DNA of 64,000 bases from CAXXFQ01 sp963674475 (GCA_963674475.2 CAXXFQ010000024.1:248001-312000), one strand, 5' to 3'; counted from the first letter of the stretch, positions 32,615 to 42,502 are shown. Numbers and translations are program-made. The notes: generated by a model not told the origin, from the letters alone.

Positions 32615-35600
32615 TCACTCTTGACCTTCAATTTCTTCTTCCTTGGTTGTTTCCTGCTGGCTCAGCTTCTCCGTGACTCGCTGTTTCGCCTCGGATGGAT
32701 TTTCGGGAGGGACATTCGGGGCCGTCAAATCTTCTTCGAGCCATTGCTGATAGGCGGCACGCAGGTCGGCTCGCGTTTCGGGTGACGGGGCTTCTTCTGA
32801 GACATTGCAATCGATGCTCATTTCTCCTGGGCCGAAATTGAACGAAAGTATCCGCCACTCGGTTTTGCCATCGGCGGTCTTTTCCTCTCGGGCGACGACA
32901 AGCGTTTTGCCTTTTTTTGTCAACGCCTTGATTTGCCTACGGAGTTGCGAGCACCTTTCCTTCACTGGTGTCGTATCATCAAAGAAACGCCAGTCGCCGT
33001 AGGCAAGCCAAACATCGTTCGGCTCGACTCCCGATTTTGTGCCAGGTGCCCCGTCGACCACTACGGAGACAACCATCAAATAATCACCTGCAATCATTTT
33101 TTCGCAACGTTTGATATGGCGTTCGACTGTATTTAGGTAAGGATGTCCTTCAGGGAAAAGCTCTTGCAATATCTCCAACGCGGCTTGGTATTGCGGAAGT
33201 GCTTCCTCAAATTTCCCGAGGTCGCTAAGGGATGAGGCCACGTTATTCAGGCTCAAAGCCACATCGGGATGACTGTCCGAATAAATACGTTTGCGCATCT
33301 CCAATACGGATTGGTGTTGCGTGAGTGCTTCCTCGGAGCGGCCGAGGTCGTTAAGACAGGAGGCCACGTTATCCAGAACCGTTGCTACATCGGGATGACT
33401 GTCCGAATAAATGCGTTTGTACATCTTCAACGTGGCTTGGTATTGCGCAAGAGCTTCCTCGTGCCGGCCGAGAGCATTAAGGCAACAGGCCACGTTATTC
33501 AGAGCCGTTGCCACATTGGGATGATCGCCTGAATGAATGCGTTTGTACATCTCCAATGCGGCTTGGTGTTGCGCAAGAGCTTCCTCGAAGCGGCCAAGTT
33601 TGCCAAGGCAAGCGGCCACGTTATTCAGAGCCATTGCCACATCGGGATGACTGTCCGAATGAATGCGTTTGTACATCTCCAATACGGCTTTGCATTGCGG
33701 GAGTGCTTCCTCGAAGCGGCCGAGGTCGCTAAGGCAAAAAGCCACGTTATTCAGAGCCGTTGCTACATCAGGATGATTGCCTGAATGAATGCGTTTGTAC
33801 ATCTCCAGAGCGGCTTGGCTTTGTGCAAGAGCTTCCTCGGAGCGGCCGAGGCGTCTAAGGCAACCGGCCACGTTATTCAGGCTCAAAGCCACATCGGGAT
33901 GACTGTCCGAATAAATACGTTTGCGCATCTCCAATACGGCTTGGTGTTGCGCAAGAGCTTCCCCGAAACGCCCGAGGTTGTGAAGGCAACCGGCCACGTT
34001 ATCCAGGCTGTTGGCCACGTTGGGATGGTCGCCTGGATAAATACGTTTGCGCATCTCCAATGCGGCTTGGCTTTGTGCAAGAGCTTCCTCGGAGCGTCCG
34101 AGGGAGTTAAGGCAAGAGGCCACGTTATATTGAACCGTTGCCACATTGGGATGATCGCCTGAATGAATGCGTTTGTACATCTCCAATGCGGCTTGGTATT
34201 GCGGGAGTGCTTCATCGAATTTCCCGAGGTCGTCAAGGCAGGAGGCCACGTTATTCAGGCTCGTTGCTACATCGGGATGATCGCTTGAATGAATGCGTTT
34301 GAGCATCTCCAATGCGGCTTGGTATTGCAGGAGAGCTTCCTCGGAGCGTCCGAGGGAGTTAAGGCAGGAGGCCACGTTATTTAGAGCCGTTGCTACATCG
34401 GGATGATCGCCTGAATGAATGCGTTTGTACATCTCCAATGCGGCTTGGTATTGCGGGAGTGCTTCATCGAATTTCCCGAGGTCGTCAAGGCAGGAGGCCA
34501 CGTTATTCAGAGCCGTTGCCACATTGGGATGATCGCCTGAATGAATGCGTTTGTACATCTCCAATGCGGCTTGGCATTGCGTGAGTGCTTCATCGAATTT
34601 CCCGAGGTCGCCAAGGCAGGAGGCCACGTTATTCAGGCTCAAAGCCACATCGGGATGATTGCCTGAATAAATGCGTTTGCGCATCTCCAACGCGGCTTGG
34701 CATTGCGTGTGTGCTTCCTCGAATTTCCCGAGGTCGCCAAGACATAAGGCCAAATTATTCAGAGTCGTTGCTACATCGGGATGATCGCCTGAGTAAATGC
34801 GTTTGAGCATCTCCAATGCGGCTTGGTATTGCGTGAGTGCTTCCTCGAAACGCCCGAGTTTGCTAAGGCAGTAGGCCACGTTATTCAAAGCCATTGCCAC
34901 TTCCTCGTGATCCTCTTTGCCGTGGATGGTTAGCGCCAGTTGGTACGCGGCTTCCGCATGACGGAAGGCGGCTTCAGGCTTGCCGAGCTTTCCATAGATC
35001 ACTTCCATGGAGAGTCGCACAGGGAGTTCGACTTCGGGGCGGATATCTTGTTGATCGATTTTCTGGGAGTAATCATCCAGCACCTCGCGTACCGTGATTT
35101 CACGAAGCTTTGCCTCCGCAGGATCAATCGACGTGAAGATTTTCGTAATGATCTCCTGGGTTTGCATGGCAATATCCGCCTGTTTGACCGCTTCTTCTTT
35201 TTGACGATTCGCCTCGTCTTTCTGGCGTTCGGCTTCTTCTTTTTGCAAAACCGCTTCCTGTGCATTTTCCCGTGCTGTTATTGCATTGCGGTTGGCACGT
35301 CTTTCTGCGGAAATTGCCCAGATGCTCAGTATGACAAACAGCACGAGGGCGACGCTGACGGCACTGAGGATTCGTTGGATGACGCGACGTTTCGCGCGTT
35401 GATACTCGTCAAAAATCCGGTTGCGGTCCACACGCAATATCCCGGAAATGACTAGCGTTAAAGCGTTTTCGCGGACATTTCTCTTCGTTTCGTCGCCGTC
35501 AGGCACGAGGCTGGGAAGGTTGCGTTTGATGAGCTCAGGGACACGCAACGAGGGCGGAAGACATTCGTCTTCTCCCCCGGAACCGGGTTGACCACTCACA

Positions 35601-35995
35601 ATAACAGGGATGACGTACTCCAGTGGATTTTCCCGGTCGCATTTACTCAGGAAGTGTTTGATTTCTTTGTCGACCCAATACTCACCCTTTTCGTTCGGTT
35701 TTGCTGTTTCAGGAGAACATAGAACGATCAAATACCTCGAATTGTCGATCTGCTGCTTGATCTGCTCCCAAAACGGTTCCCGATTGGCTTCGAGGTTGTT
35801 TTTGTCCCGGATAATCGGTCGCATATATTTGGGATGCGGCGGAAGATTCTCCGGCGCAACACCAGATGTAGGAAAACGGTAGGATGTCAGTTCTTTGCGC
35901 AACCAGCTTGCATCGCTGCTGTCACAGCGACGATAGCTGATAAACGCCAGATTCTGGTATGTATGCTGTGACTTCGTTGTTGCTTGCGATGGCAT
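32615..35995 (-). CDS. TIR domain - transmembrane - TPR array - PDZ-like protein
   Basis: 1,126 residues. Residues 13-180 are a TIR domain (LAFISYRRCDSSDASWLRKE, IDNSRYLIVLCSPETAKP) with the probable catalytic Glu111 in WVDKEIKHF; such domains can cleave NAD. A membrane segment lies at about 205-230, followed by a Q/K/E-rich coiled coil (240-285). Fourteen TPR units of 42 residues run from about 363 to 950 (pattern LNNVASCLGDLGKFEEAL, then ALEMYKRIHSGDHP). Residues about 960-1010 look PDZ-like (VVVDGAPGTKSGVEPNDVWL). The TIR side would be cytoplasmic and the TPR side across the membrane, or the reverse. The RyR-domain channel gene lies 51 bases upstream on the same strand, suggesting a shared pathway. 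Near-identical repeats at the DNA level show recent expansion. Confidence 0.88.
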   Translation of the reverse strand: MPSQATTKSQHTYQNLAFISYRRCDSSDASWLRKELTSYRFPTSGVAPENLPPHPKYMRPIIRDKNNLEANREPFWEQIKQQIDNSRYLIVLCSPETAKPNEKGEYWVDKEIKHFLSKCDRENPLEYVIPVIVSGQPGSGGEDECLPPSLRVPELIKRNLPSLVPDGDETKRNVRENALTLVISGILRVDRNRIFDEYQRAKRRVIQRILSAVSVALVLFVILSIWAISAERRANRNAITARENAQEAVLQKEEAERQKDEANRQKEEAVKQADIAMQTQEIITKIFTSIDPAEAKLREITVREVLDDYSQKIDQQDIRPEVELPVRLSMEVIYGKLGKPEAAFRHAEAAYQLALTIHGKEDHEEVAMALNNVAYCLSKLGRFEEALTQYQAALEMLKRIYSGDHPDVATTLNNLALCLGDLGKFEEAHTQCQAALEMRKRIYSGNHPDVALSLNNVASCLGDLGKFDEALTQCQAALEMYKRIHSGDHPNVATALNNVASCLDDLGKFDEALPQYQAALEMYKRIHSGDHPDVATALNNVASCLNSLGRSEEALLQYQAALEMLKRIHSSDHPDVATSLNNVASCLDDLGKFDEALPQYQAALEMYKRIHSGDHPNVATVQYNVASCLNSLGRSEEALAQSQAALEMRKRIYPGDHPNVANSLDNVAGCLHNLGRFGEALAQHQAVLEMRKRIYSDSHPDVALSLNNVAGCLRRLGRSEEALAQSQAALEMYKRIHSGNHPDVATALNNVAFCLSDLGRFEEALPQCKAVLEMYKRIHSDSHPDVAMALNNVAACLGKLGRFEEALAQHQAALEMYKRIHSGDHPNVATALNNVACCLNALGRHEEALAQYQATLKMYKRIYSDSHPDVATVLDNVASCLNDLGRSEEALTQHQSVLEMRKRIYSDSHPDVALSLNNVASSLSDLGKFEEALPQYQAALEILQELFPEGHPYLNTVERHIKRCEKMIAGDYLMVVSVVVDGAPGTKSGVEPNDVWLAYGDWRFFDDTTPVKERCSQLRRQIKALTKKGKTLVVAREEKTADGKTEWRILSFNFGPGEMSIDCNVSEEAPSPETRADLRAAYQQWLEEDLTAPNVPPENPSEAKQRVTEKLSQQETTKEEEIEGQE

Positions 35996-36046
35996 GGCTA
36001 TTTTTCTGGTTTCGGTTAAGGTTGAATTTGACCGTTCATCGCGTCG

Positions 36047-38077
36047 TTATTCCCCAACACGCACAACGGCCAGACCGATGTCGCGTAGATGCTCAATCAT
36101 GCCGCTTATAGCCTTGCGGTCATAATCTTTCGTGTCTTCATCAAGTTGACTGAATGGTTTCAGGTCGGGATGTTTCAAGTGCAGGTCGTTGCGGTTCAGG
36201 TCAAGAGCCCAACCGGCAAGCGTGCGTTCCACCCACCACCGGTTATGCTCCTGGACCGCCATTTGTTCGGCCACTTCCGCTGGAAACGCTTCGACCGGTT
36301 CATGTTCTGCAAGCTCGTCCATGGGTACAAGATCGTAGCCATTAGCAACGAGCCGTTCACGAAAGCTGTCGGCCTGGTAACGATTCGACCAGCGGTAGCA
36401 CTCGCCGAGCGATTCCCAGGTCCGCTGACTCGGCTTCGGATTGGGAGATTCGGGCTTCAGACCGCCGAGATAAATACCGTGAATCAACTTGGCAAGTTGC
36501 TCAATCGGACCATCATCAATAATACAATCCTGAAGTCGGCCAAAGAAACGAATATCTTCCCATCGCGTGTCAAACGATTGCTGGCCATCCGGAGTTTGCG
36601 AAGTCTCGTTTTCCTGGAGTTTCAGACGCTGAGCCAGTTCATCCAGGCCGCTGGCCGTTTCTTGCCAAACCAAGATCGGGATGTCCGGCAAAAGGATGTC
36701 GCTTGGCAACGCAATCGCGGCGGACATCGATTCGTCTGGATCGGAAGCACAAACGACCACAGACAACACTATCTCGCCTGCTTGATGTGCTTGACCAAGT
36801 TGAGCGAGTTTTTTTCTGGCAAGTGTCGACAGCGAAGTTGCCTCAATGAAATCGAAGCGGACGCCCGGCAACGAATAAACCGTTTTGCCTTGCTGGTCCT
36901 TATCGCGAACGAGATGGTAGTGGCTCTGAAATTCATCACGTCGCGTAGTAACGTCCGGGTCGATTGCGATGATTTGCGTATGAGTTTTGGGATTCGCAAG
37001 ATCCGTATTTGCATAATGGCCAAGTCGGGCCACTTGTGCGGCAACGGCCTGGCCCATCTGTCCAAAACCAACCAAGGCTACGGCGACGTGTCGCTTATCG
37101 CTCGCGGTGATCGGGCCATTGTGAGCAAGCGGACGGTAATGAAGTTTCGCGAGGTCCGTTTCCGCGACTCCTAACGTGCCCCACAATCGACGTGCCCATT
37201 GCTCGCAATAGTTGTAAGAGCGAAACTCGATATATTTCCGATCGTCAGGGGCGATGTCGATTTCTTGCAAGAGATCGTACGCACAAGCATTCGCTATATT
37301 GACGTGACAAATCGGCGGCTGCGATGGGACATAGCTTCCATTCTGCCGGGCAATGGTGGCGATCTGCATCGCCGTCTTGATATTGCGACTGTCTCGCCCT
37401 CGCATTTCGTCGCCGAGGATGACAATGCGCCGTGCGAGATGGGGACTAAGCGATTTCAGTTCGCTTTTTGAATCGAACTCGCCATGCATGATGTAAACAT
37501 GCTTCAGGATCCTTTTGCCCTCTTTCCCGCTGGCTCGAATCTGATCCCGAATCGTTTCCGGGGGCGTAAGTGAAAAAATAGCTATCTCTTTGCATTGATG
37601 ATCTTGTAAAAAACGGAGGGTTGCTGGACCGGATTGATCCCATCCGAGAATTACGCCATGCTTTCCAAAAAAATGGTAGCGGACTTTACCCTCACGAATA
37701 CGCCAATTATGTTTATTGAAGCCGTTGATCAAGAGTGAAAGGAAGAGTCCTCCTAGCAGGATCCAGCCGCCCATGGTGATCGTAAACGCGATTAATTGAT
37801 CCCAAAACTCGGTGTGTTCACCAAGATGCCCCGAGTCTGTTATGTGCACTAGAACCCACCATAGTCCCTGCGTTTTGGAATGGTCAGGGTGATTGCTCAT
37901 GTCTGTTACGATTCCACGCGAACACGACACAATCACGCCGAGTAAAACAAAAGTCGATGTGAGTATGAGTAGCGCAATCAATTGGTTTCGGAGATTGCCC
38001 AGCGAGAGATGGTGCGCACGTTTACGAATAGACTCGGCAAATCGCAAAACGGATCCAAGAATAGGTATATGAGACAT
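36047..38077 (-). CDS. CASTOR/POLLUX-like ion channel with RCK domains and C-terminal RyR domain
   Basis: 676 residues. Two membrane segments (about 32-52 and 94-118) flank a pore-like segment GLWWVLVHITDSGHLGEH, as in CASTOR/POLLUX-related channels. Two Rossmann/RCK (TrkA-N-like) domains follow: HGVILGWDQSGPATLRFL near 140 and VAVALVGFGQMGQAVAAQVA near 350. Residues about 570-670 are a RyR domain (EQMAVQEHNRWWVERTLAGW, then HLKHPDLKPFSQL, DYDRKAISG). RyR domains in bacterial conflict systems are proposed to bind nucleotide-derived signals. With a TIR protein downstream, the channel may open on a TIR-made NAD product and depolarise the cell; this is inference. Confidence 0.85.
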   Translation of the reverse strand: MSHIPILGSVLRFAESIRKRAHHLSLGNLRNQLIALLILTSTFVLLGVIVSCSRGIVTDMSNHPDHSKTQGLWWVLVHITDSGHLGEHTEFWDQLIAFTITMGGWILLGGLFLSLLINGFNKHNWRIREGKVRYHFFGKHGVILGWDQSGPATLRFLQDHQCKEIAIFSLTPPETIRDQIRASGKEGKRILKHVYIMHGEFDSKSELKSLSPHLARRIVILGDEMRGRDSRNIKTAMQIATIARQNGSYVPSQPPICHVNIANACAYDLLQEIDIAPDDRKYIEFRSYNYCEQWARRLWGTLGVAETDLAKLHYRPLAHNGPITASDKRHVAVALVGFGQMGQAVAAQVARLGHYANTDLANPKTHTQIIAIDPDVTTRRDEFQSHYHLVRDKDQQGKTVYSLPGVRFDFIEATSLSTLARKKLAQLGQAHQAGEIVLSVVVCASDPDESMSAAIALPSDILLPDIPILVWQETASGLDELAQRLKLQENETSQTPDGQQSFDTRWEDIRFFGRLQDCIIDDGPIEQLAKLIHGIYLGGLKPESPNPKPSQRTWESLGECYRWSNRYQADSFRERLVANGYDLVPMDELAEHEPVEAFPAEVAEQMAVQEHNRWWVERTLAGWALDLNRNDLHLKHPDLKPFSQLDEDTKDYDRKAISGMIEHLRDIGLAVVRVGE

Positions 38078-38151
38078 TCCGGTTAACCTTGTTGAAATGA
38101 AGTGCTAGATCGGCAAACTGGCCCAGGGGCGTGACAAGTTCATTTTAACAA

Positions 38152-38439
38152 TTATTGAGTTTTTGTGATTTCGTATCCGACCAGAAGAATTGCCTTTATG
38201 ATCTCCTCTGCTGTATTACGGTCATATTGTTTTTCATTTTCAGCCAGCTCGTCATAACACACCAAACATGGGTGTGTCTTCTGTATGTCGTCACGAGTTC
38301 TCCCATAACTCCAGCCGTCAGCAATCCGCTGCGCCGCCCAGACTTCATGTGTGTTGCGGGCAAGGAGTTCAAGAAGCTCGCGTAGATCTGCAGGTATCGT
38401 TACGGTTGATGTGTCCATCGGTTTTGGTTGGTACTTCAT
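38152..38439 (-). CDS. Stand-alone RyR domain protein
   Basis: 95 residues. After a short N-terminus the whole protein is one RyR domain: LLELLARNTHEVWAAQRIAD, then GWSYGRTRDDIQKTHPCLV and YDELAENEKQYDRNTAEEI. It corresponds to the C-terminal domain of the channel gene 75 bases downstream. A free RyR protein may compete for or buffer the same ligand, or act as an adaptor. It is small but complete for the family. Confidence 0.85.
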   Translation of the reverse strand: MKYQPKPMDTSTVTIPADLRELLELLARNTHEVWAAQRIADGWSYGRTRDDIQKTHPCLVCYDELAENEKQYDRNTAEEIIKAILLVGYEITKTQ

Positions 38440-38491
38440 ACCGCACTTTTTTCCTTGTTTGTTTTGTCTATTCGGGAATGTTTATGTTTGA

Positions 38492-38516
38492 TGTGAACAG
38501 CGGTCGAAAAATGCAT
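38492..38516 (+). repeat. IS21-type end scar
   Basis: TGTGAACAGCGGTCGAAAAA followed by TGCAT matches the IS21-end word at 29804. It touches the stop codon of the next gene (minus strand), so the C-terminus of that protein may have been reset by this insertion. Confidence 0.5.
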
Positions 38517-39580
38517 CAAAAGATGGGGCCAAATCCAGCAGTAGCAATTTTTATTTTCTGAGTTGTGAAGCGATATCCGCCAGGCTGGTATTTATCGACA
38601 TGGCGATAAATCGTTTTCTCGTACATAGGGCAATAAGTATAAAAGATCACAGTGACAATGCCTTCCTCAACGGATACAGATGGGGCCCAGGTTATTGGTT
38701 TGGTTTCACGCCACTTCCATTCATCAATTGGCGGCAATGAAATTCGGCGTGATTCCCAGGAGTTCTCTACAATTACGGTGTGCGCGTTCCAATCGATACC
38801 GTGCCACATAGCGCCAAGTTCCTGAAGGTCACGATTAAGTAGAGACGCCTCAAGAAAGGATAGTGCTGAGTAGTTCCCTTGGATCGCGTCCATGAAGTTG
38901 TCATATGCCTCGGTAGGACGAGGTGGACTTGACAAGGATGCTGCATTACCTCCAATTCTATTCGGATCAGGAAAATCCGCATTTACTGGAATCGCCCATA
39001 CGACACCATTTCCATTGTGGTTCTGGTGAAACTGATAGGCCTTTAGGGTCATGCCGCTTTTAAGCGAGAGTGTGCCGTAAGCGTCAACCAGCCCTTTAGG
39101 ATCAACCGGACAGATAGACCAACCGTTTGGCATCTTCTTCACGGCCGATTCGGGCATTTTCCCCGCTTTACTTGCTTTCCGGATCTGAGGCAAAATTGCC
39201 TCTGGAGCAAAGGACGTGATGGAGCGGGGCATCGCTGGTGTCGTCATCGGCACCGCCTTGGGTGGTTGTTTATGTTGTGTCGGGTCTTGCTGCGGTGACA
39301 CGACAATAAGGTCTTTTGCGATGACCCAGCCAGTAATTTGCTGGCCGTTGGGAGTAATCGTAACCAAAGCGAACTGACCGTGCAGCTTTTCTACCTTTAA
39401 TACTGTTCCGCTTGCGAGCACTGCAAGTGTTCTGGCACCATCCTTTAATGGTGTTGTTTTTATGACTTGGACCGTGTCGTTACCGTTAACCTGGGCGATA
39501 GTTTTGCTCGTAAGGCTAGCGATCAGAGTAAATACGATAATAAACACAAGATATTTCAAGTGAATATAACCAAAAAACAT
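38516..39580 (-). CDS. Secreted SH3-like domain protein
   Basis: 354 residues. A signal peptide covers residues about 1-30 (LKYLVFIIVFTLIASLTSKT, cleavage near IAQ). Residues 35-95 look like a bacterial SH3 domain (VQVIKTTPLKDGARTLAVLA, TVLKVEKLHGQFALVTI). After a P/T-rich linker comes a beta-rich domain with TEAYDNFMDAIQGNYSALSF and WESRRISLPPIDEWKWRE that I do not recognise. Probably periplasmic or surface-located. The stop codon is formed at an IS21 end scar, so a few original C-terminal residues may be missing. Confidence 0.7.
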   Translation of the reverse strand: MFFGYIHLKYLVFIIVFTLIASLTSKTIAQVNGNDTVQVIKTTPLKDGARTLAVLASGTVLKVEKLHGQFALVTITPNGQQITGWVIAKDLIVVSPQQDPTQHKQPPKAVPMTTPAMPRSITSFAPEAILPQIRKASKAGKMPESAVKKMPNGWSICPVDPKGLVDAYGTLSLKSGMTLKAYQFHQNHNGNGVVWAIPVNADFPDPNRIGGNAASLSSPPRPTEAYDNFMDAIQGNYSALSFLEASLLNRDLQELGAMWHGIDWNAHTVIVENSWESRRISLPPIDEWKWRETKPITWAPSVSVEEGIVTVIFYTYCPMYEKTIYRHVDKYQPGGYRFTTQKIKIATAGFGPIF

Positions 39581-40433
39581 TCGCTATCGTTCCTGTCTAC
39601 AATTGGTGATCTTTTCCTACGGAAAGTGGATGATGAAAAGAGGATACGTTGTGGCCATTTGAGGTGTCCTACGGATGACGAACACGGAACGACCAAGTTT
39701 ATACGGCGATGTGTTGAGCCTCAACGTTAGTTTATGATTCTCTATGAAAAAAATCGCCGTGGCGGAGTCAGGAACCTGCAGGATCGGGATCTTGGAAAAG
39801 CGGGCGATTTTGGTCGGTCATCAATTCTAGTCTCCAATGATTTGAGGGGATTCCAGCACCGTTTTCTTTCATCGATATTTCAGCGTCATTTTTCGTTTAT
39901 GGCATCCCGCTGATTGTTTGAAATTGACGATGGCTTTCTTCCCGTTGGTCTATAGGGGAAAATACCTATATATTGAGTCGAACAGCAAAGAGGTGTTCAA
40001 TGGTCGATAACGCCTTAGCTCGCATACAGTTAAGCGTAGTGATATGGGAATCATCTGTCAACTATCCTTGAATAATAATTGATCGATTCCCCCCCCCTGC
40101 TTTCCCTCTTGTAAACGGATCAGCGTCATCGTTGTGACGAACACTTTGTTCGAGCAGTGGACCGACTGACATCCCACTGCCATATCCTGGAAGCGACCGG
40201 CGAAAGCTACCGTCTCAAAGACGCCAGCCGGGAAGTCCAGTGCCGGAGGCGTGCGTCATTTTTTCGCTTAGGAAAACTATCCGAAGCGGATCAGGCCGCA
40301 CGCCATCGCTCGCCGCTCCGTCGGCCGGTTGTTTCTTGAGCGAAGACCCGTCCGTCTTCGACGGCGGCGACGCCAATCTGTATCGCTACCGCGGCAACAA
40401 CACACCCGGGCTACAACGACTCCACCTCTTCCC
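39581..40433. other. Gene-poor stretch with IS debris
   Basis: 39581-40130 shows no supported gene. A run of nine C lies near 40088. 40139-40433 is IS21 and repeated-IS debris described separately. Confidence 0.5.
40139..40240 (+). pseudogene. istB: istB C-terminal fragment with internal deletion
   Basis: FEQWT is followed, after a deletion and frame change, by VDRLTSHCHILEATGESYRL and KDA, the C-terminal block of IstB. Compared with the fragment at 26458-26595 the segment between WT and DRL is missing. Not functional. Confidence 0.6.
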
Positions 40434-40612
40434 CTATCCCGCTTTCCGCTCGTACCAACTCAAGAGGCCACCAAGCTGCTCGTGTCGGACGAGCTCGCCA
40501 AGCTCAAGCGTCTCGACTTCCTCTCGCGTCGCTTCGGCGAAGTTCGGCGGGAGGAACCCGGTGCCGCGATGCGGTCGGCGGTGGTAATAATCGAGGTATT
40601 CGGTTAGGATGT
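40434..40612 (-). pseudogene. C-terminal fragment of the repeated IS transposase
   Basis: About 58 residues of the transposase end (RHILTEYLDYYHRRPHRGTG, then EVETLELGELVRHEQLGG). It is cut at TGTGCCG, a word shared with the TPR gene end that follows, so a deletion through short homology is likely. One H of the HHRR motif is lost. Confidence 0.7.
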
Positions 40613-40636
40613 GCCGAGAAGATCCAAAAACGGTGA
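40613..40636 (+). pseudogene. 3' end remnant of a TPR gene (copy 1)
   Basis: Encodes AEKIQKR and a stop, the same last residues as the intact TPR gene ending at 42114. The following 120 bases also match the DNA after that gene, so an upstream tandem copy existed and was removed by IS-linked deletion. Confidence 0.65.
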
Positions 40637-40764
40637 GGCTTGGCGATATTGGTTTTGTGTTCCTGCTTGAACGGAGGCTTGCCCTCTTGTTGGAGTAGAA
40701 CCCGAGAAACGGCCCGGATTCTTTCAATCGGGTTTGTGTCATTTGATTGTAAAAGGAAATTATC

Positions 40765-42114
40765 ATGAAAGCGTTCTTTCGCTTTTTTTTATTGTTTGCG
40801 GTTTTCGGAATGACAACCACTTGGCAAGTGCCCCTTTCGCTCGGCGCGGAATCGGCGACTGACCCACAACTTCAAAAGGCTTTAAAATTAAACGAACGTG
40901 CGGTTGAACTTTATCGTCAGGGTAAATACCAAGAGGCAATATCCCTTTCAGAGCGTTCCTTGACGATTTGCGAAAAAGTACTAGGCCCTGACCACCCGTA
41001 TATGGCCATAAGCCTCAATATCCTTGCTGAACTGTATAGATCTCAAGGTCGATATGTGGAGGCGGAGCCGCTTTTTAAGCGTGGATTGGCGATCGCTGAA
41101 AAGAGCCCCGGACCTAATCACCCGAATACAGCCACCAGCCTCAATAATCTGGCTGGGTTATATTACTCCCAGGGTCGTTACGGGGAGGCTGAGCCGTTTT
41201 ACAAACGTGCCATGGTGATCTATGAAAAGGCCCTCGGCCCTGATCACCCGATTACGGGAACCAGCGTCAACAATCTGGCTGCGTTATATAACTCCCAAGG
41301 TCGTTACGCGGAGGCGGAGACGCTTTACATGCGTGCTCTGGCGATCCGTGAAAAAGCCCTCGGCCCCGTTCATCCTGATACGGCCGCCAGCCTCAATAAC
41401 CTGGCTGCGTTATATAGATCCCAAGGTCGTTACGCGGAGGCGAAGCCACTTTACAAACGTGCTCTAATGATTTTCGAAAAAGTCCTTGGCCCAAATCATC
41501 CGAGTACAGCCACCGGTTTCAATAACCTGGCTCTAAATTATTATTCCCGAGGCACCTACGCGGAGGCGGAGCCGCTTTACATGCGTGCTCTGGCGATCCG
41601 CGAAAAGGCCCTCGGCCCCGTTCATCCTGATACGGCTGCCAGCCTCAATAACCTGGGTCTTCTATATTACTCCCAGGGTCGTTACGCGGAGGCAGAACCG
41701 CTTTACAAACGTGTCCTGGCGATTTTCGAAAAAGTCCTTGGCCCAAATCACCCGAGTACAGCCACTAGTCTCAATAACCTAGCTGCACTATATTACTCCC
41801 AAAGCCGTTACTCGGATGCGGAGCCGTTTTATAAGCGAGCTCTAGCGATTGTTGAAAAGATCCTCGGTCCTGACCACCCGGATACGGCTGTCAGCCTCAA
41901 TAACTTGGCTGAGCTATATGAAGCTCAGGGTCGTCATGAGGAGGCAGAGCCGCTTCATAAGCGCGGCCTGGCGATCCGAGAAAAGGCCCTCGGCCCCAAC
42001 CATCCGGATACGGGACAGAGCCTCAATAATCTGGCTGAACTCTATAAATCCCAGGGTCGTTATGCGGAGGCGGAGCCGCTTTTGAAGCGTGCCGAGAAGA
42101 TCCAAAAGCGATGA
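40765..42114 (+). CDS. Secreted TPR (kinesin light chain-like) protein
   Basis: 449 residues. A signal peptide (residues 1-29, FFRFFLLFAVFGMTTTWQV, cleavage near LGA-ES) precedes ten TPR units of 42 residues (pattern SLNNLAALYYSQGRYAEAEP, then KRALAIREKALGPDHPDTA). Such arrays bind partner proteins. Export places it in the periplasm or outside. It is the only intact member of a tandem family: one copy upstream survives as its last codons and one downstream is broken. AAAGGAAATTATC precedes the ATG. The TPR unit differs in sequence from that of the TIR protein. Confidence 0.9.
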   Translation: MKAFFRFFLLFAVFGMTTTWQVPLSLGAESATDPQLQKALKLNERAVELYRQGKYQEAISLSERSLTICEKVLGPDHPYMAISLNILAELYRSQGRYVEAEPLFKRGLAIAEKSPGPNHPNTATSLNNLAGLYYSQGRYGEAEPFYKRAMVIYEKALGPDHPITGTSVNNLAALYNSQGRYAEAETLYMRALAIREKALGPVHPDTAASLNNLAALYRSQGRYAEAKPLYKRALMIFEKVLGPNHPSTATGFNNLALNYYSRGTYAEAEPLYMRALAIREKALGPVHPDTAASLNNLGLLYYSQGRYAEAEPLYKRVLAIFEKVLGPNHPSTATSLNNLAALYYSQSRYSDAEPFYKRALAIVEKILGPDHPDTAVSLNNLAELYEAQGRHEEAEPLHKRGLAIREKALGPNHPDTGQSLNNLAELYKSQGRYAEAEPLLKRAEKIQKR

Positions 42115-42254
42115 GGCTTGGCGATATTGGTTTTGTGTTCCTGCTTGAACGGAGGCTTGCCCTCTTGTTGGAGTAGAACCCGAGAAACGGCCCGATTGAC
42201 GGAACGGATTCTTTCAATCGGGTTTGTGTCATTTGACTTCTAAAGAAAATTGTC

Positions 42255-42502
42255 ATAAAAGCGTTCTTTCGACTTTTATCTTGTTCGCGGTTTCTGGAAT
42301 GACAACAGCTTGGCAAGTGTCCCTTTCGCTCGGTGCGGAATCGGTGACTGATCAACAACTTCAAAAAGCTTTGAAATTAAACGATCGAGCAATTAAACTT
42401 TACTGGAAGGGTAAGTTTAACGAGGCGATATTACTTTTTGAGCGTTCCCAGGCGATTTGGGAAAAGGCCCTAGGCCCTCAATCATCCGCATACGGTCACT
42501 AG
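42255..42502 (+). pseudogene. Broken third TPR gene copy
   Basis: The copy aligns with the start of the gene at 40765, but its ATG is now ATA, one base is missing within the signal peptide region, and it ends in the second TPR (EKALGPQSSAYGH) where IS DNA begins. The frame QVSLSLGAESVTDQQLQKAL is otherwise intact. Confidence 0.8.

Noticed and set aside
33160..34920. Regular repeats that could suggest a CRISPR-like or satellite array
   Set aside because: The 126-base period encodes 42-residue TPR units in one unbroken frame, with no spacers.
40080..40100. Run of nine C as a phase-variable promoter
   Set aside because: No gene starts nearby; the stretch is IS debris.
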